64,000 nucleotides of DNA from Fusarium oxysporum f. sp. lycopersici 4287. Lineage: Eukaryota > Ascomycota > Sordariomycetes > Hypocreales > Nectriaceae. The notes under the pieces were generated by a model that was not told where the DNA came from, made no database searches, and worked only from the letters and a program-made list of their open reading frames with translations. This document shows positions 53,122 to 64,000 of the stretch, piece after piece (position 1 is the first letter of the stretch; the number at the start of each line of letters is the position of its first letter). The translations under genes and the position numbers were made by a program. The DNA lies in contig NC_031000.1 in the NCBI RefSeq assembly GCF_000149955.1, positions 1,687,163 to 1,751,162 of the forward strand. Reading direction: 5' to 3'.

Positions 53122-54540
53122 TGTTGCAAGATAGCTAGAGTGGATAAAGGTCTCGCCAAGGCTAGAGCTGGTGGCGATGGAGCGTATGATTCAGACGAGA
53201 TATTTCTCTTTCCAATGGAGCTTCCAAGCCTTTATATTGTTATTCGAAGTGCGTTCCCTCCATCAAGACCAGGTTCACTCTTCTAAGCTTACTATAAAGG
53301 CTTGATGTTCTCACTACTGATCCCTGCCGCTTTCCCCAGCTTATTCTTCTTTTGTTCATGGTAAAATATGAAAGGATCATGGTCTAGACCTAGCTTGAGG
53401 GCAAATGATGTGAATTGATGTCTGCGAATGGACGGAATAAGCTAGTAATAGGATTCATGGGGTAATGTGGGGCAACAAGGGGTATATTGCCCGATCATAT
53501 GGTTAAACTATATCTAAACGGACGCCCCTGCTGTGTGTAGAAAACCGACGCAAAGTTTAACTCTAGGTAGCTAGTCACATCCCTTCATCCCACCCCATCG
53601 TGATGCGGGGCATGCTAGCGTAATCCACTACAGCGCGGAGCAAGGCTTTTAACTCTACGTCCTGTAGTAAGACCGCAAGCATCGATGTCCCCATAGTGTG
53701 AAGTTGGTCCGAAAGATCCGGGGCAAACCACACTCGGTCTCGATTAGACCGAGACTTAGATGTCAAATGACTTCGTTCAAGGGGAAGAAATGGTACTAGC
53801 CAACTGGCTATACCTTTTAGGAACACTGAAGTAGCTTCTCTCAACAAAGATATCCCGAGAGGAAGCGGATCATTGCAAACAGAGTCACGATCGAGACAAG
53901 TATTGGTCAGTTCCACAGACTCCTGTAAGGCTAGTAGACTACCCTTGACCTTTTCAGAGCGCTTTGGCTTGCCATATAGGGCCTGTGGAGTTTCCACTGC
54001 GCCATGCTGCCAGATTATGCCTGATTGATTTCCACCCTGCATCTTCCAAGCCGCCTAGCACCCCGCGCATCACGGAGTGGTGGCGAACACAGTCTGGTCT
54101 ATTGAGGAGGTTTTTTGACGAGATACAGCCACTGGACTGCCTAAGCATCATCTGGCAACAGGGATGATTGCAAATGAGCCTGCGACACGCGTACAGCATA
54201 CGTCCTAATAACTCCATTCAATACTGTAATCTTCTTTTTTGAGTTGGTAGGCGGCAGCGTTCGGGTAACTGCTCGGCCTGCAGTTGTTTCTAATGGAACA
54301 GCCCACGTAGAATCTTTTTTTCATCTTTGTAACATCAAGGGACCCGGCTGTGCGCTTGTATCCGCCACTTCGTACATCATCTCGGAAGAGTAATCCACAA
54401 AGAATAACCGTGGCCCAGAGCAAAGCCGTATTTAACGCCGAGCTTGCGTCGCATGCAATCCCTCGGCCAGCTTTTAACCTTCCTTCTCCACAGTCAAGCC
54501 AATTCTCTTCCTTTTTCAGCATACCAAAACAAATTTCACC
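53122..54540. other. Divergent promoter region between hydrolase and GH78
   Basis: About 1.4 kb. It contains the short frame listed below and, just before GH78, a pyrimidine-rich leader (CTTCCTTTTTCAGC) and a good start context (TTTCACCATGG). Confidence 0.5.
53575..54042 (-). CDS. Possible small protein (155 aa), doubtful
   Basis: Minus-strand frame with LLALQESVELTNTCLDRDSV, LLREATSVFLKGIASWLVPF, LSDQLHTMGTSMLAVLLQDV. It recalls the helical tail of a fungal regulator but no domain is assignable. In the duplicate (59854-60282) a 1-nt insertion changes the last about 20 residues, which argues against strong constraint or points to a sequencing error. Confidence 0.3.
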   Translation of the reverse strand: MQGGNQSGIIWQHGAVETPQALYGKPKRSEKVKGSLLALQESVELTNTCLDRDSVCNDPLPLGISLLREATSVFLKGIASWLVPFLPLERSHLTSKSRSNRDRVWFAPDLSDQLHTMGTSMLAVLLQDVELKALLRAVVDYASMPRITMGWDEGM

Positions 54541-57349
54541 ATGGTGTTGGTAGATGTCCAGGTCGCGAACGTTCATTTCCAGCATCACCAACCTCAGTAC
54601 AGTCTTGGCCTGGATGATCCTAGACCAAGAGTTTCATGGATCTTGGTTACTGAAAACACCTTCATACAGACTGCGTATGAAATTGAGATTACTCAACATC
54701 CCCCAACGTCAACTACACAAAATGATGTCGCTATCACTCAAAATCGGCAAACCTGTTTCAAAATAGAGTCGAGCGCTTCACAGTTGGTGCCGTGGCCCGA
54801 CAAGAATTCTCTAAAACCCCGTCAAAGGATCTCTATACGTATAAGAGCCTTTGACGGCCAGAACGTTACGTCTTGGAGCCAGGGGACGTTCTACGAAACT
54901 GGACTGATGACGAGAGAGAACTGGGCTTGCCAAAGGATTAGCTCGGCTCAGCTTGTCCAGGGAAGCAGCTCATCCCAGCAAGAGCAACTGCTTTGTAAAG
55001 CTTTCGGAACCAGGTCCTGCCCAATCACGAGGGCAAGATTATACGTCGTGGTCCAAGGTGTTTATGAAGCAGAGCTGAACGGTCATCGCGTCAGTGATGA
55101 CTTTTTAGCTCCTGGATGGACAGTTTACGATAATCGTATCCGGTACCAGACATACGACGTAGCTGCCCTACTCAAATCCTCTCATCAGAACTGCCTTGGC
55201 TTTCGTCTTGCTGATGGTTGGTTCTGTGGACGCCTTGGTTTCTTTGGCGGCCAACAACACCGATGGGGTCCTTTTTCTACTTTGATGGCACAACTTGAGA
55301 TAACATACGAAGATGGAACGGTAGATTCGGTAATTTCAGACTCGAGCTGGTACTCGATACCGGGACCTGCAACCAAAGCCGAGCTGTATGACGGAGAAAA
55401 GTACGACGCTAACCTCGCGATCCGACATTGGTCTAGCGAGAGCCCCTCGGCTGATGCAGGCTGGGAATCAGTTACTGTACTTGATCCTTTGCCTGCATCT
55501 GTTGGACTTGTTTCCGGTTGCTCGGAACCTGTTCGCCGAGTAGAAACCATCCGTCCCGTTAAACTTATAACCACGCCCTCAAACAAGACAGTCGTTGATT
55601 TTGGCCAGAATCTTGTCGGATATGTACGAATCAAGGGAATCAAGGGGCCAAAACACCACAAGATCGAGCTTCGTCATGCCGAGGTTCTTGAACACGGTGA
55701 ACTTGGCCTTCGACCCCTCCGCTTTTGTGAAGCGACTGATGTGTATATTTGTGACGGCGACGCATCTGCTCATTCATGGGAACCTAAATTCACTTTTCAT
55801 GGCTTTCGGTACTGTCAGATCGATGGTATGGCACATGACAGTACTCCTCTCGATTTAGTGGAGGCTGTTGTTTGCCATACTGACATGAGAGCCGTGGGAG
55901 ACTTCTCATGCTCCAATGAGAACCTCAACAAGCTCTTCAGCAATGCACGCTGGAGCACGAAAGGAAACTTTCTTTCCATCCCTTCAGATTGCCCACAGAG
56001 AGATGAGCGTCTAGGGTGGACTGGAGACATTGCTCAATTTGCTCCGGCTGCCGTGAAGCTATTTGACTGTCACGGCTTCCTGGAAGACTGGATGGTTGAT
56101 GTGGGATATGATCAAGATTGCCGAAAAGGTATCCCAGCATATGTCACACCCAACATATTTGGTGAGGATGTTGGAATCTGGAACCTTCCCCTGCCTGTCG
56201 CGATTTGGCATGATGTGGTTGTACTGGTACCATGGGCTCTCTACATGGCGTCTGGTGACACGCAGATCCTCAGTGACAACTATGACAGTATGAAGAGGTG
56301 GATCGAATCTATACCGCGGGATGATAAAGCGCAGAGAAGGTTATGGGCCAGGGAGTCATTTCAACTGGGTGTAAGTGATGCCATGACTGGATTCTGTCAG
56401 TGGCTGCTTGTTATCTAACACTTTATAGGATTGGCTAGACCCAACGGCACCACCAGAACAGCCAATGGCCGGGTCTACAGACCCCATTCTAGTGGCAGAT
56501 GCATTTCTCACTCGTTCATTAGATTTGATGGCTCGTGTTGCGACTGCACTGAACAAGTTACAAGATGCTCAATGCTACGCTCTAGCGGCAGTCGACTGCC
56601 GTCAAGAGTTTCTGGAAGAATACGTGTCACCAAGAGGCCGCATTAGCTCAGATTCTCAGACAGCTTATGCTTTGGCAATCTGCTTCGAGCTAGTATCCAA
56701 TGATCAACTGTCCTATGCAGGTCAGCGTCTGGCTACCATCATGAGGAGAAACCAGTTCAAGATCGGGACAGGCTTTGCAGGAACGCCATTCTTGTGCGAG
56801 GCTCTTGTCCGTACTGGGCATGTGCAGGTAGCATATGCTGTACTGCTCTGCCAAGAATGCCCCTCATGGCTATACACTGTTAGGTCAGGTGCAACAACCA
56901 TGTGGGAGCGTTGGGATAGCATGCTACCCAATGGCGACATAAACCCTGGTGAAATGACATCCTTCAATCACTATTGCTTCGGCTCCGTGATAACGTTTTT
57001 ATATGAGCGTTTAGGGGGCCTGAAATGTCTTGAACCAGGTTGGACAAGAATCCAGTTTGCACCACAGCCCGGTGGTGATATACAATTTGCGAATGCTTAT
57101 CAAAAGACGCCTTATGGGTTGGCGTCTATACAGTGGTGGGTGGAGGAGGGCAAGTTCTTTATGGAGATTGTTGTTCCAGTTATGACAGAAGCCGAAGTTG
57201 TTTTGCCAGATGGTAAGGACGAAGTAAGAATCGTCAAGGCTGGGAAATGGTCTTTTTCTTGCGAGCTTTACGCTCAAGATTGGCCTGTTCTAGCGATTCA
57301 AGCTTTTCCAGATGTAGGTCCTACATCTGAGCCTAAGACAGCCCCTTGA
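54541..57349 (+). CDS. GH78 alpha-L-rhamnosidase
   Basis: Exons 54541-56370 and 56429-57349 (58-bp intron, GTAAGT...TTATAG); 916 aa. There is no signal peptide, so it is probably intracellular. Order: N-terminal beta domain (QYSLGLDDPRPRVSWILVTE), rhamnosidase N domain (YVVVQGVYEAELNGHRVSDD, FLAPGWTVYDNRIRYQTYDV), beta domain with VVDFGQNLVGYVRIKG, then the (alpha/alpha)6 barrel. The barrel has IPSDCPQRDERLGWTGDIAQ at about 480-500, carrying the general acid Glu, and TTMWERWDSMLPNGDINPGE at about 766 with the second Glu. The inverting enzyme removes terminal alpha-L-rhamnose from glycosides or pectin fragments. With the transporter and secreted hydrolase nearby it would handle imported rhamnosides. 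Strong start context (CACCATGG). Confidence 0.93.
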
Positions 57350-58537
57350 GAGATTTCAATGAGCAGATGCAGATTTAGCCCCGCGAGTAGTATTAAAAGC
57401 TTTGAGATATACCATTCACCACTAAATACCTGAAAAATGTCTAATGGTGTTGTGTTTAGTAAATAACAATTATGTAAGACTAGATTACCCCTACACCTTC
57501 TCGGCCTTTTATTCCATGAGCCTAGTGAAGTGGCCGAAAACGGAGGAAGAAACCACTCAGCTATTGGAGTCTGGCATGCACGGTTGTTGACTCAGGCGAG
57601 CTTAGTGCAATGTGGTGGCGCCCTAAGTAGGACAGCTCAACCAATTGCATGATTTTCGTCTTGACCCTCGCTGTCGCCATGGAGTGTGACTTAGCACTCT
57701 GTCCAATCGCCTGTTTTACGGATACTAAGAAGCGGGCCACGCATAATCCAAAATCTCAAAAACGGAATCAGAAATGAGTTAGCGTGCTTTCGATTCTGCC
57801 ACAAGCTGAGGAGGCTATTGGGTTAATTTACCATGATCCAAAGATTCAGACTATTTCATTGGTAGATCGTGCAAATTGAAAGGCGGCTGTTGGCAGGCAA
57901 AAAATGTCCTCTCAGTATTTCAGGCCAATAAGGTTAGATGTTGGCGGCGACCCTTGGGGTGGAGCTTAGCAGTAGCGGAGTGAATTTAGTGTCAGCTAGC
58001 GTCTGCTCCGCACTCAAGACACACTAGCGTAGCCGTAGGCAGCGGCTGATTGAGCCTGGTTGGTGGGAGCTGGCTAACTGCTTTCTACTGCTGTACCATC
58101 TTATAATGTAACATCTAAATAGGAAAGTTTTAGCACAGGGATATCTCGACTACTGAATCCAAGTTCAAGTCGGTTTAGTATGTGCCGAGCTTTTAACGCT
58201 GCTAATAACAAACCCTTGCTTTTCGGGTGGTTGTTACAGATCAGACCGAGCAGAGAAAAGTCATTAGTAATTTAGGAGATCGTAGGACTGTTTAGGCCAC
58301 CCAAGGCTTGTGGGAATACTTAAACATGCATAAGACTAGCTAAGAAAGGAAAAATAACTAATTAATTACCCACAGGCGATTAAAGTATATTTTATACAAG
58401 GGTAGGTGCAAAAAGTTCCTACCTATACTAGCGCTATACTAAAATATATTATAATTAAAATCTTTATGCCTTAATTATTAGTTTTACTAGTAATTCTATT
58501 AATAATCTTTTTTTTATTTAAATCATCTTTATTAACC
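57350..58537. other. Spacer running into AT-rich sequence at contig edge
   Basis: No gene. The last about 170 bases before the gap are extremely A/T and TpA rich, like repeat sequence altered by repeat-induced point mutation. Confidence 0.5.
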
Positions 58538-58637
58538 NNNNNNNNNNNNNNNNNNNNNNNNNNNNNNNNNNNNNNNNNNNNNNNNNNNNNNNNNNNNNNN
58601 NNNNNNNNNNNNNNNNNNNNNNNNNNNNNNNNNNNNN
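58538..58637. other. Assembly gap (100 N)
   Basis: Placeholder gap; the sequence after it restarts at the equivalent of 52399. Confidence 0.99.
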
Positions 58638-59360
58638 CGGACCGAGTTTCGGATCTTCTCTTTTTGTGACTCCAGGACGAGACTTGCCATTGCACGGATG
58701 CAAAAGTTGTTTGGGTTGGAGACAGTAATAGCCTGGACAATAGGAATAGCACCTTGCCAAACGTCGAAGGTATTCTCAACAGCCCCAACGGTAACCATGG
58801 AGCCACCGCTGGCGCCATAAATGTAGCCATAGATCTTTCGATCAGACTTATAATACCTAGCAGCAATAGTTCGCGACAACTTGGCCACGGCAGCATCAGC
58901 ACGATAGCCTCCACCTCCAGCTACATGGTTAGTATACCCGCCGCTGTCGGCACCGAAGCCAATCTCGTGGTCTTCAGCAGTCGAGTTCTGCAGAGGGTAG
59001 ACCATCTGAAAAAACCTTCCATCCCACCCTGATTCTGGAAGGTAGATATTGAAGTCGATATTGGTCCCACTGAAGTGCCCTGAGACCCTCCGGTGTGCGA
59101 CGGGAGTGGCGAAGTCTTGCTCAGCGTCAATGATGGCTGTGTTATAAGTGGAATCTACGCAGTCAGCCGTGACTTGGACGGCTCCATTGTTGGTAACACA
59201 TGCAGGGCCCTTGGCTACGATAGGAGACGTTATAGGCTCGACAGTGGCAGCAAAGGCAGTGGTGGCACAAAAGCATGACCTCGATTCCCAGTGAGCTTAT
59301 GCCTTAAGATAAAGTGTGAGAACTTACTTACCAGACTTGCCTCGCAGTGAATGAGAACAT
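58638..59360 (-). CDS. PKD-domain alpha/beta hydrolase, 5' part only (cut by gap)
   Basis: Duplicate of the N-terminal part of 51027-53121: exon 1 59360-59332, intron 59331-59280, exon 2 from 59279 to the contig edge. It includes the GASGG elbow and lacks everything after KIRNSV. Confidence 0.85.
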
Positions 59361-59853
59361 TGTTGCAAGATAGCTAGAGTGGATAAAGGTCTCGCCAAGG
59401 CTAGAGCTGGTGGCGATGGAGCGTATGATTCAGACGAGATATTTCTCTTTCCAATGGAGCTTCCAAGCCTTTATATTGTTATTCGAAGTGCGTTCCCTCC
59501 ATCAAGACCAGGTTCACTCTTCTAAGCTTACTATAAAGGCTTGATGTTCTCACTACTGATCCCTGCCGCTTTCCCCAGCTTATTCTTCTTTTGTTCATGG
59601 TAAAATATGAAAGGATCATGGTCTAGACCTAGCTTGAGGGCAAATGATGTGAATTGATGTCTGCGAATGGACGGAATAAGCTAGTAATAGGATTCATGGG
59701 GTAATGTGGGGCAACAAGGGGTATATTGCCCGATCATATGGTTAAACTATATCTAAACGGACGCCCCTGCTGTGTGTAGAAAACCGACGCAAAGTTTAAC
59801 TCTAGGTAGCTAGTCACATCCCTTCATCCCACCCCATCGTGATGCGGGGCATG

Positions 59854-60282
59854 CTAGCGTAATCCACTACAGCGCGGAGCCAAGGCTTTTAACTCTACGT
59901 CCTGTAGTAAGACCGCAAGCATCGATGTCCCCATAGTGTGAAGTTGGTCCGAAAGATCCGGGGCAAACCACACTCGGTCTCGATTAGACCGAGACTTAGA
60001 TGTCAAATGACTTCGTTCAAGGGGAAGAAATGGTACTAGCCAACTGGCTATACCTTTTAGGAACACTGAAGTAGCTTCTCTCAACAAAGATATCCCGAGA
60101 GGAAGCGGATCATTGCAAACAGAGTCACGATCGAGACAAGTATTGGTCAGTTCCACAGACTCCTGTAAGGCTAGTAGACTACCCTTGACCTTTTCAGAGC
60201 GCTTTGGCTTGCCATATAGGGCCTGTGGAGTTTCCACTGCGCCATGCTGCCAGATTATGCCTGATTGATTTCCACCCTGCAT
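59854..60282 (-). CDS. Possible small protein (142 aa), duplicate of 53575-54042
   Basis: As the first copy, but the extra C at 59880 shifts the frame near the end (LKALAPRCSGLR). Confidence 0.25.
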   Translation of the reverse strand: MQGGNQSGIIWQHGAVETPQALYGKPKRSEKVKGSLLALQESVELTNTCLDRDSVCNDPLPLGISLLREATSVFLKGIASWLVPFLPLERSHLTSKSRSNRDRVWFAPDLSDQLHTMGTSMLAVLLQDVELKALAPRCSGLR

Positions 60283-60780
60283 CTTCCAAGCCGCCTAGCA
60301 CCCCGCGCATCACGGAGTGGTGGCGAACACAGTCTGGTCTATTGAGGAGGTTTTTTGACGAGATACAGCCACTGGACTGCCTAAGCATCATCTGGCAACA
60401 GGGATGATTGCAAATGAGCCTGCGACACGCGTACAGCATACGTCCTAATAACTCCATTCAATACTGTAATCTTCTTTTTTGAGTTGGTAGGCGGCAGCGT
60501 TCGGGTAACTGCTCGGCCTGCAGTTGTTTCTAATGGAACAGCCCACGTAGAATCTTTTTTTCATCTTTGTAACATCAAGGGACCCGGCTGTGCGCTTGTA
60601 TCCGCCACTTCGTACATCATCTCGGAAGAGTAATCCACAAAGAATAACCGTGGCCCAGAGCAAAGCCGTATTTAACGCCGAGCTTGCGTCGCATGCAATC
60701 CCTCGGCCAGCTTTTAACCTTCCTTCTCCACAGTCAAGCCAATTCTCTTCCTTTTTCAGCATACCAAAACAAATTTCACC

Positions 60781-63589
60781 ATGGTGTTGGTAGATGTCCA
60801 GGTCGCGAACGTTCATTTCCAGCATCACCAACCTCAGTACAGTCTTGGCCTGGATGATCCTAGACCAAGAGTTTCATGGATCTTGGTTACTGAAAACACC
60901 TTCATACAGACTGCGTATGAAATTGAGATTACTCAACATCCCCCAACGTCAACTACACAAAATGATGTCGCTATCACTCAAAATCGGCAAACCTGTTTCA
61001 AAATAGAGTCGAGCGCTTCACAGTTGGTGCCGTGGCCCGACAAGAATTCTCTAAAACCCCGTCAAAGGATCTCTATACGTATAAGAGCCTTTGACGGCCA
61101 GAACGTTACGTCTTGGAGCCAGGGGACGTTCTACGAAACTGGACTGATGACGAGAGAGAACTGGGCTTGCCAAAGGATTAGCTCGGCTCAGCTTGTCCAG
61201 GGAAGCAGCTCATCCCAGCAAGAGCAACTGCTTTGTAAAGCTTTCGGAACCAGGTCCTGCCCAATCACGAGGGCAAGATTATACGTCGTGGTCCAAGGTG
61301 TTTATGAAGCAGAGCTGAACGGTCATCGCGTCAGTGATGACTTTTTAGCTCCTGGATGGACAGTTTACGATAATCGTATCCGGTACCAGACATACGACGT
61401 AGCTGCCCTACTCAAATCCTCTCATCAGAACTGCCTTGGCTTTCGTCTTGCTGATGGTTGGTTCTGTGGACGCCTTGGTTTCTTTGGCGGCCAACAACAC
61501 CGATGGGGTCCTTTTTCTACTTTGATGGCACAACTTGAGATAACATACGAAGATGGAACGGTAGATTCGGTAATTTCAGACTCGAGCTGGTACTCGATAC
61601 CGGGACCTGCAACCAAAGCCGAGCTGTATGACGGAGAAAAGTACGACGCTAACCTCGCGATCCGACATTGGTCTAGCGAGAGCCCCTCGGCTGATGCAGG
61701 CTGGGAATCAGTTACTGTACTTGATCCTTTGCCTGCATCTGTTGGACTTGTTTCCGGTTGCTCGGAACCTGTTCGCCGAGTAGAAACCATCCGTCCCGTT
61801 AAACTTATAACCACGCCCTCAAACAAGACAGTCGTTGATTTTGGCCAGAATCTTGTCGGATATGTACGAATCAAGGGAATCAAGGGGCCAAAACACCACA
61901 AGATCGAGCTTCGTCATGCCGAGGTTCTTGAACACGGTGAACTTGGCCTTCGACCCCTCCGCTTTTGTGAAGCGACTGATGTGTATATTTGTGACGGCGA
62001 CGCATCTGCTCATTCATGGGAACCTAAATTCACTTTTCATGGCTTTCGGTACTGTCAGATCGATGGTATGGCACATGACAGTACTCCTCTCGATTTAGTG
62101 GAGGCTGTTGTTTGCCATACTGACATGAGAGCCGTGGGAGACTTCTCATGCTCCAATGAGAACCTCAACAAGCTCTTCAGCAATGCACGCTGGAGCACGA
62201 AAGGAAACTTTCTTTCCATCCCTTCAGATTGCCCACAGAGAGATGAGCGTCTAGGGTGGACTGGAGACATTGCTCAATTTGCTCCGGCTGCCGTGAAGCT
62301 ATTTGACTGTCACGGCTTCCTGGAAGACTGGATGGTTGATGTGGGATATGATCAAGATTGCCGAAAAGGTATCCCAGCATATGTCACACCCAACATATTT
62401 GGTGAGGATGTTGGAATCTGGAACCTTCCCCTGCCTGTCGCGATTTGGCATGATGTGGTTGTACTGGTACCATGGGCTCTCTACATGGCGTCTGGTGACA
62501 CGCAGATCCTCAGTGACAACTATGACAGTATGAAGAGGTGGATCGAATCTATACCGCGGGATGATAAAGCGCAGAGAAGGTTATGGGCCAGGGAGTCATT
62601 TCAACTGGGTGTAAGTGATGCCATGACTGGATTCTGTCAGTGGCTGCTTGTTATCTAACACTTTATAGGATTGGCTAGACCCAACGGCACCACCAGAACA
62701 GCCAATGGCCGGGTCTACAGACCCCATTCTAGTGGCAGATGCATTTCTCACTCGTTCATTAGATTTGATGGCTCGTGTTGCGACTGCACTGAACAAGTTA
62801 CAAGATGCTCAATGCTACGCTCTAGCGGCAGTCGACTGCCGTCAAGAGTTTCTGGAAGAATACGTGTCACCAAGAGGCCGCATTAGCTCAGATTCTCAGA
62901 CAGCTTATGCTTTGGCAATCTGCTTCGAGCTAGTATCCAATGATCAACTGTCCTATGCAGGTCAGCGTCTGGCTACCATCATGAGGAGAAACCAGTTCAA
63001 GATCGGGACAGGCTTTGCAGGAACGCCATTCTTGTGCGAGGCTCTTGTCCGTACTGGGCATGTGCAGGTAGCATATGCTGTACTGCTCTGCCAAGAATGC
63101 CCCTCATGGCTATACACTGTTAGGTCAGGTGCAACAACCATGTGGGAGCGTTGGGATAGCATGCTACCCAATGGCGACATAAACCCTGGTGAAATGACAT
63201 CCTTCAATCACTATTGCTTCGGCTCCGTGATAACGTTTTTATATGAGCGTTTAGGGGGCCTGAAATGTCTTGAACCAGGTTGGACAAGAATCCAGTTTGC
63301 ACCACAGCCCGGTGGTGATATACAATTTGCGAATGCTTATCAAAAGACGCCTTATGGGTTGGCGTCTATACAGTGGTGGGTGGAGGAGGGCAAGTTCTTT
63401 ATGGAGATTGTTGTTCCAGTTATGACAGAAGCCGAAGTTGTTTTGCCAGATGGTAAGGACGAAGTAAGAATCGTCAAGGCTGGGAAATGGTCTTTTTCTT
63501 GCGAGCTTTACGCTCAAGATTGGCCTGTTCTAGCGATTCAAGCTTTTCCAGATGTAGGTCCTACATCTGAGCCTAAGACAGCCCCTTGA
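60781..63589 (+). CDS. GH78 alpha-L-rhamnosidase, duplicate copy
   Basis: Identical to 54541-57349 at offset 6240: exons 60781-62610 and 62669-63589, same 916-residue product. Count once unless a real duplication is shown. Confidence 0.9.
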
Positions 63590-64000
63590 GAGATTTCAAT
63601 GAGCAGATGCAGATTTAGCCCCGCGAGTAGTATTAAAAGCTTTGAGATATACCATTCACCACTAAATACCTGAAAAATGTCTAATGGTGTTGTGTTTAGT
63701 AAATAACAATTATGTAAGACTAGATTACCCCTACACCTTCTCGGCCTTTTATTCCATGAGCCTAGTGAAGTGGCCGAAAACGGAGGAAGAAACCACTCAG
63801 CTATTGGAGTCTGGCATGCACGGTTGTTGACTCAGGCGAGCTTAGTGCAATGTGGTGGCGCCCTAAGTAGGACAGCTCAACCAATTGCATGATTTTCGTC
63901 TTGACCCTCGCTGTCGCCATGGAGTGTGACTTAGCACTCTGTCCAATCGCCTGTTTTACGGATACTAAGAAGCGGGCCACGCATAATCCAAAATCTCAAA

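Larger units (their letters stand above)
52399..57760. repeat. Block repeated at 58638-64000 (first copy)
   Basis: Offset 6239 up to 53640 and 6240 after it, because of one extra C at 59880. The second copy begins exactly at a contig edge. The right limit of the match lies beyond the window. Confidence 0.95.
58638..64000. repeat. Block repeated from 52399-57760 (second copy)
   Basis: Same order and content as 52399-57760, including the whole GH78 gene; one extra C at 59880 is the only difference noticed. Confidence 0.95.

Noticed and set aside
55185..55661. 158-codon minus-strand frame within GH78
   Set aside because: Shadow of the well-supported GH78 reading frame.
1..64000. CRISPR arrays, bacterial operons, riboswitches
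   Set aside because: No regularly spaced repeats, no ribosome-binding-site pattern; the sequence is plainly eukaryotic.
37081..64000. Giant Starship-type element carrying the sugar locus
   Set aside because: No DUF3435 tyrosine recombinase or matching element ends found in the window; the boundaries are assembly gaps.

Overview
The window is nuclear DNA from a filamentous ascomycete. Introns are short (about 45-75 bp) with GT-AG ends and CTAAC/CTGAC-like branch points. There are LaeA-type methyltransferases, a hybrid histidine kinase tail, a STAND/NB-ARC-TPR protein, a fungal transcription-factor domain, GH78, and Fot1/pogo, hAT and Tad-like LINE transposons. A Fusarium-like (Hypocreales) accessory or repeat-rich region is my inference; the sequence alone does not fix the species.

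Layout. 1-861: C-terminal end of a hybrid histidine kinase. 1150-2440: rotted GH106-like rhamnosidase, cut by a LINE. 2441-8569: two inverted LINE copies flanking an NB-ARC/TPR gene. 8761-9369: HMG-box protein. 10151-14059: degraded gene remnants and a dead hAT element. 14276-15616: methyltransferase. 16105-18645: a divergent pair of uncharacterised genes. 19910-20855: membrane protein. 23592-24957: second LaeA-like methyltransferase. 26094-33509: uncharacterised genes, including a second membrane protein. A 1000-N gap follows (34729-35728). 35729-36547: the end of a transcription factor. 37081-38931: an apparently intact Fot1/pogo element. 39216-64000: a carbohydrate-utilisation neighbourhood, broken by three 100-N gaps.

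The right-hand 25 kb looks over-counted. At each 100-N gap the sequence just before the gap reappears after it, and the duplicates begin or end exactly at contig edges: 38915-41375 equals 41659-44119, 48089-50186 equals 50287-52384, and 52399-57760 equals 58638-64000 with one 1-nt indel. This is the pattern of adjacent contigs with unmerged overlapping ends. The likely true gene order is: MFS sugar transporter (-), GH43 pseudogene (-), frameshifted DUF1593/Sde182-like gene (+), secreted PKD-containing alpha/beta hydrolase (-), GH78 alpha-L-rhamnosidase (+).

Together the transporter, GH78, secreted hydrolase, DUF1593 protein and GH43 remnant suggest a locus for taking up and breaking down plant polysaccharide fragments, probably rhamnose-containing. 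Several members are decaying. The GH106-like pseudogene about 50 kb away may be related in function only. Splice sites were read by eye and need transcript support.
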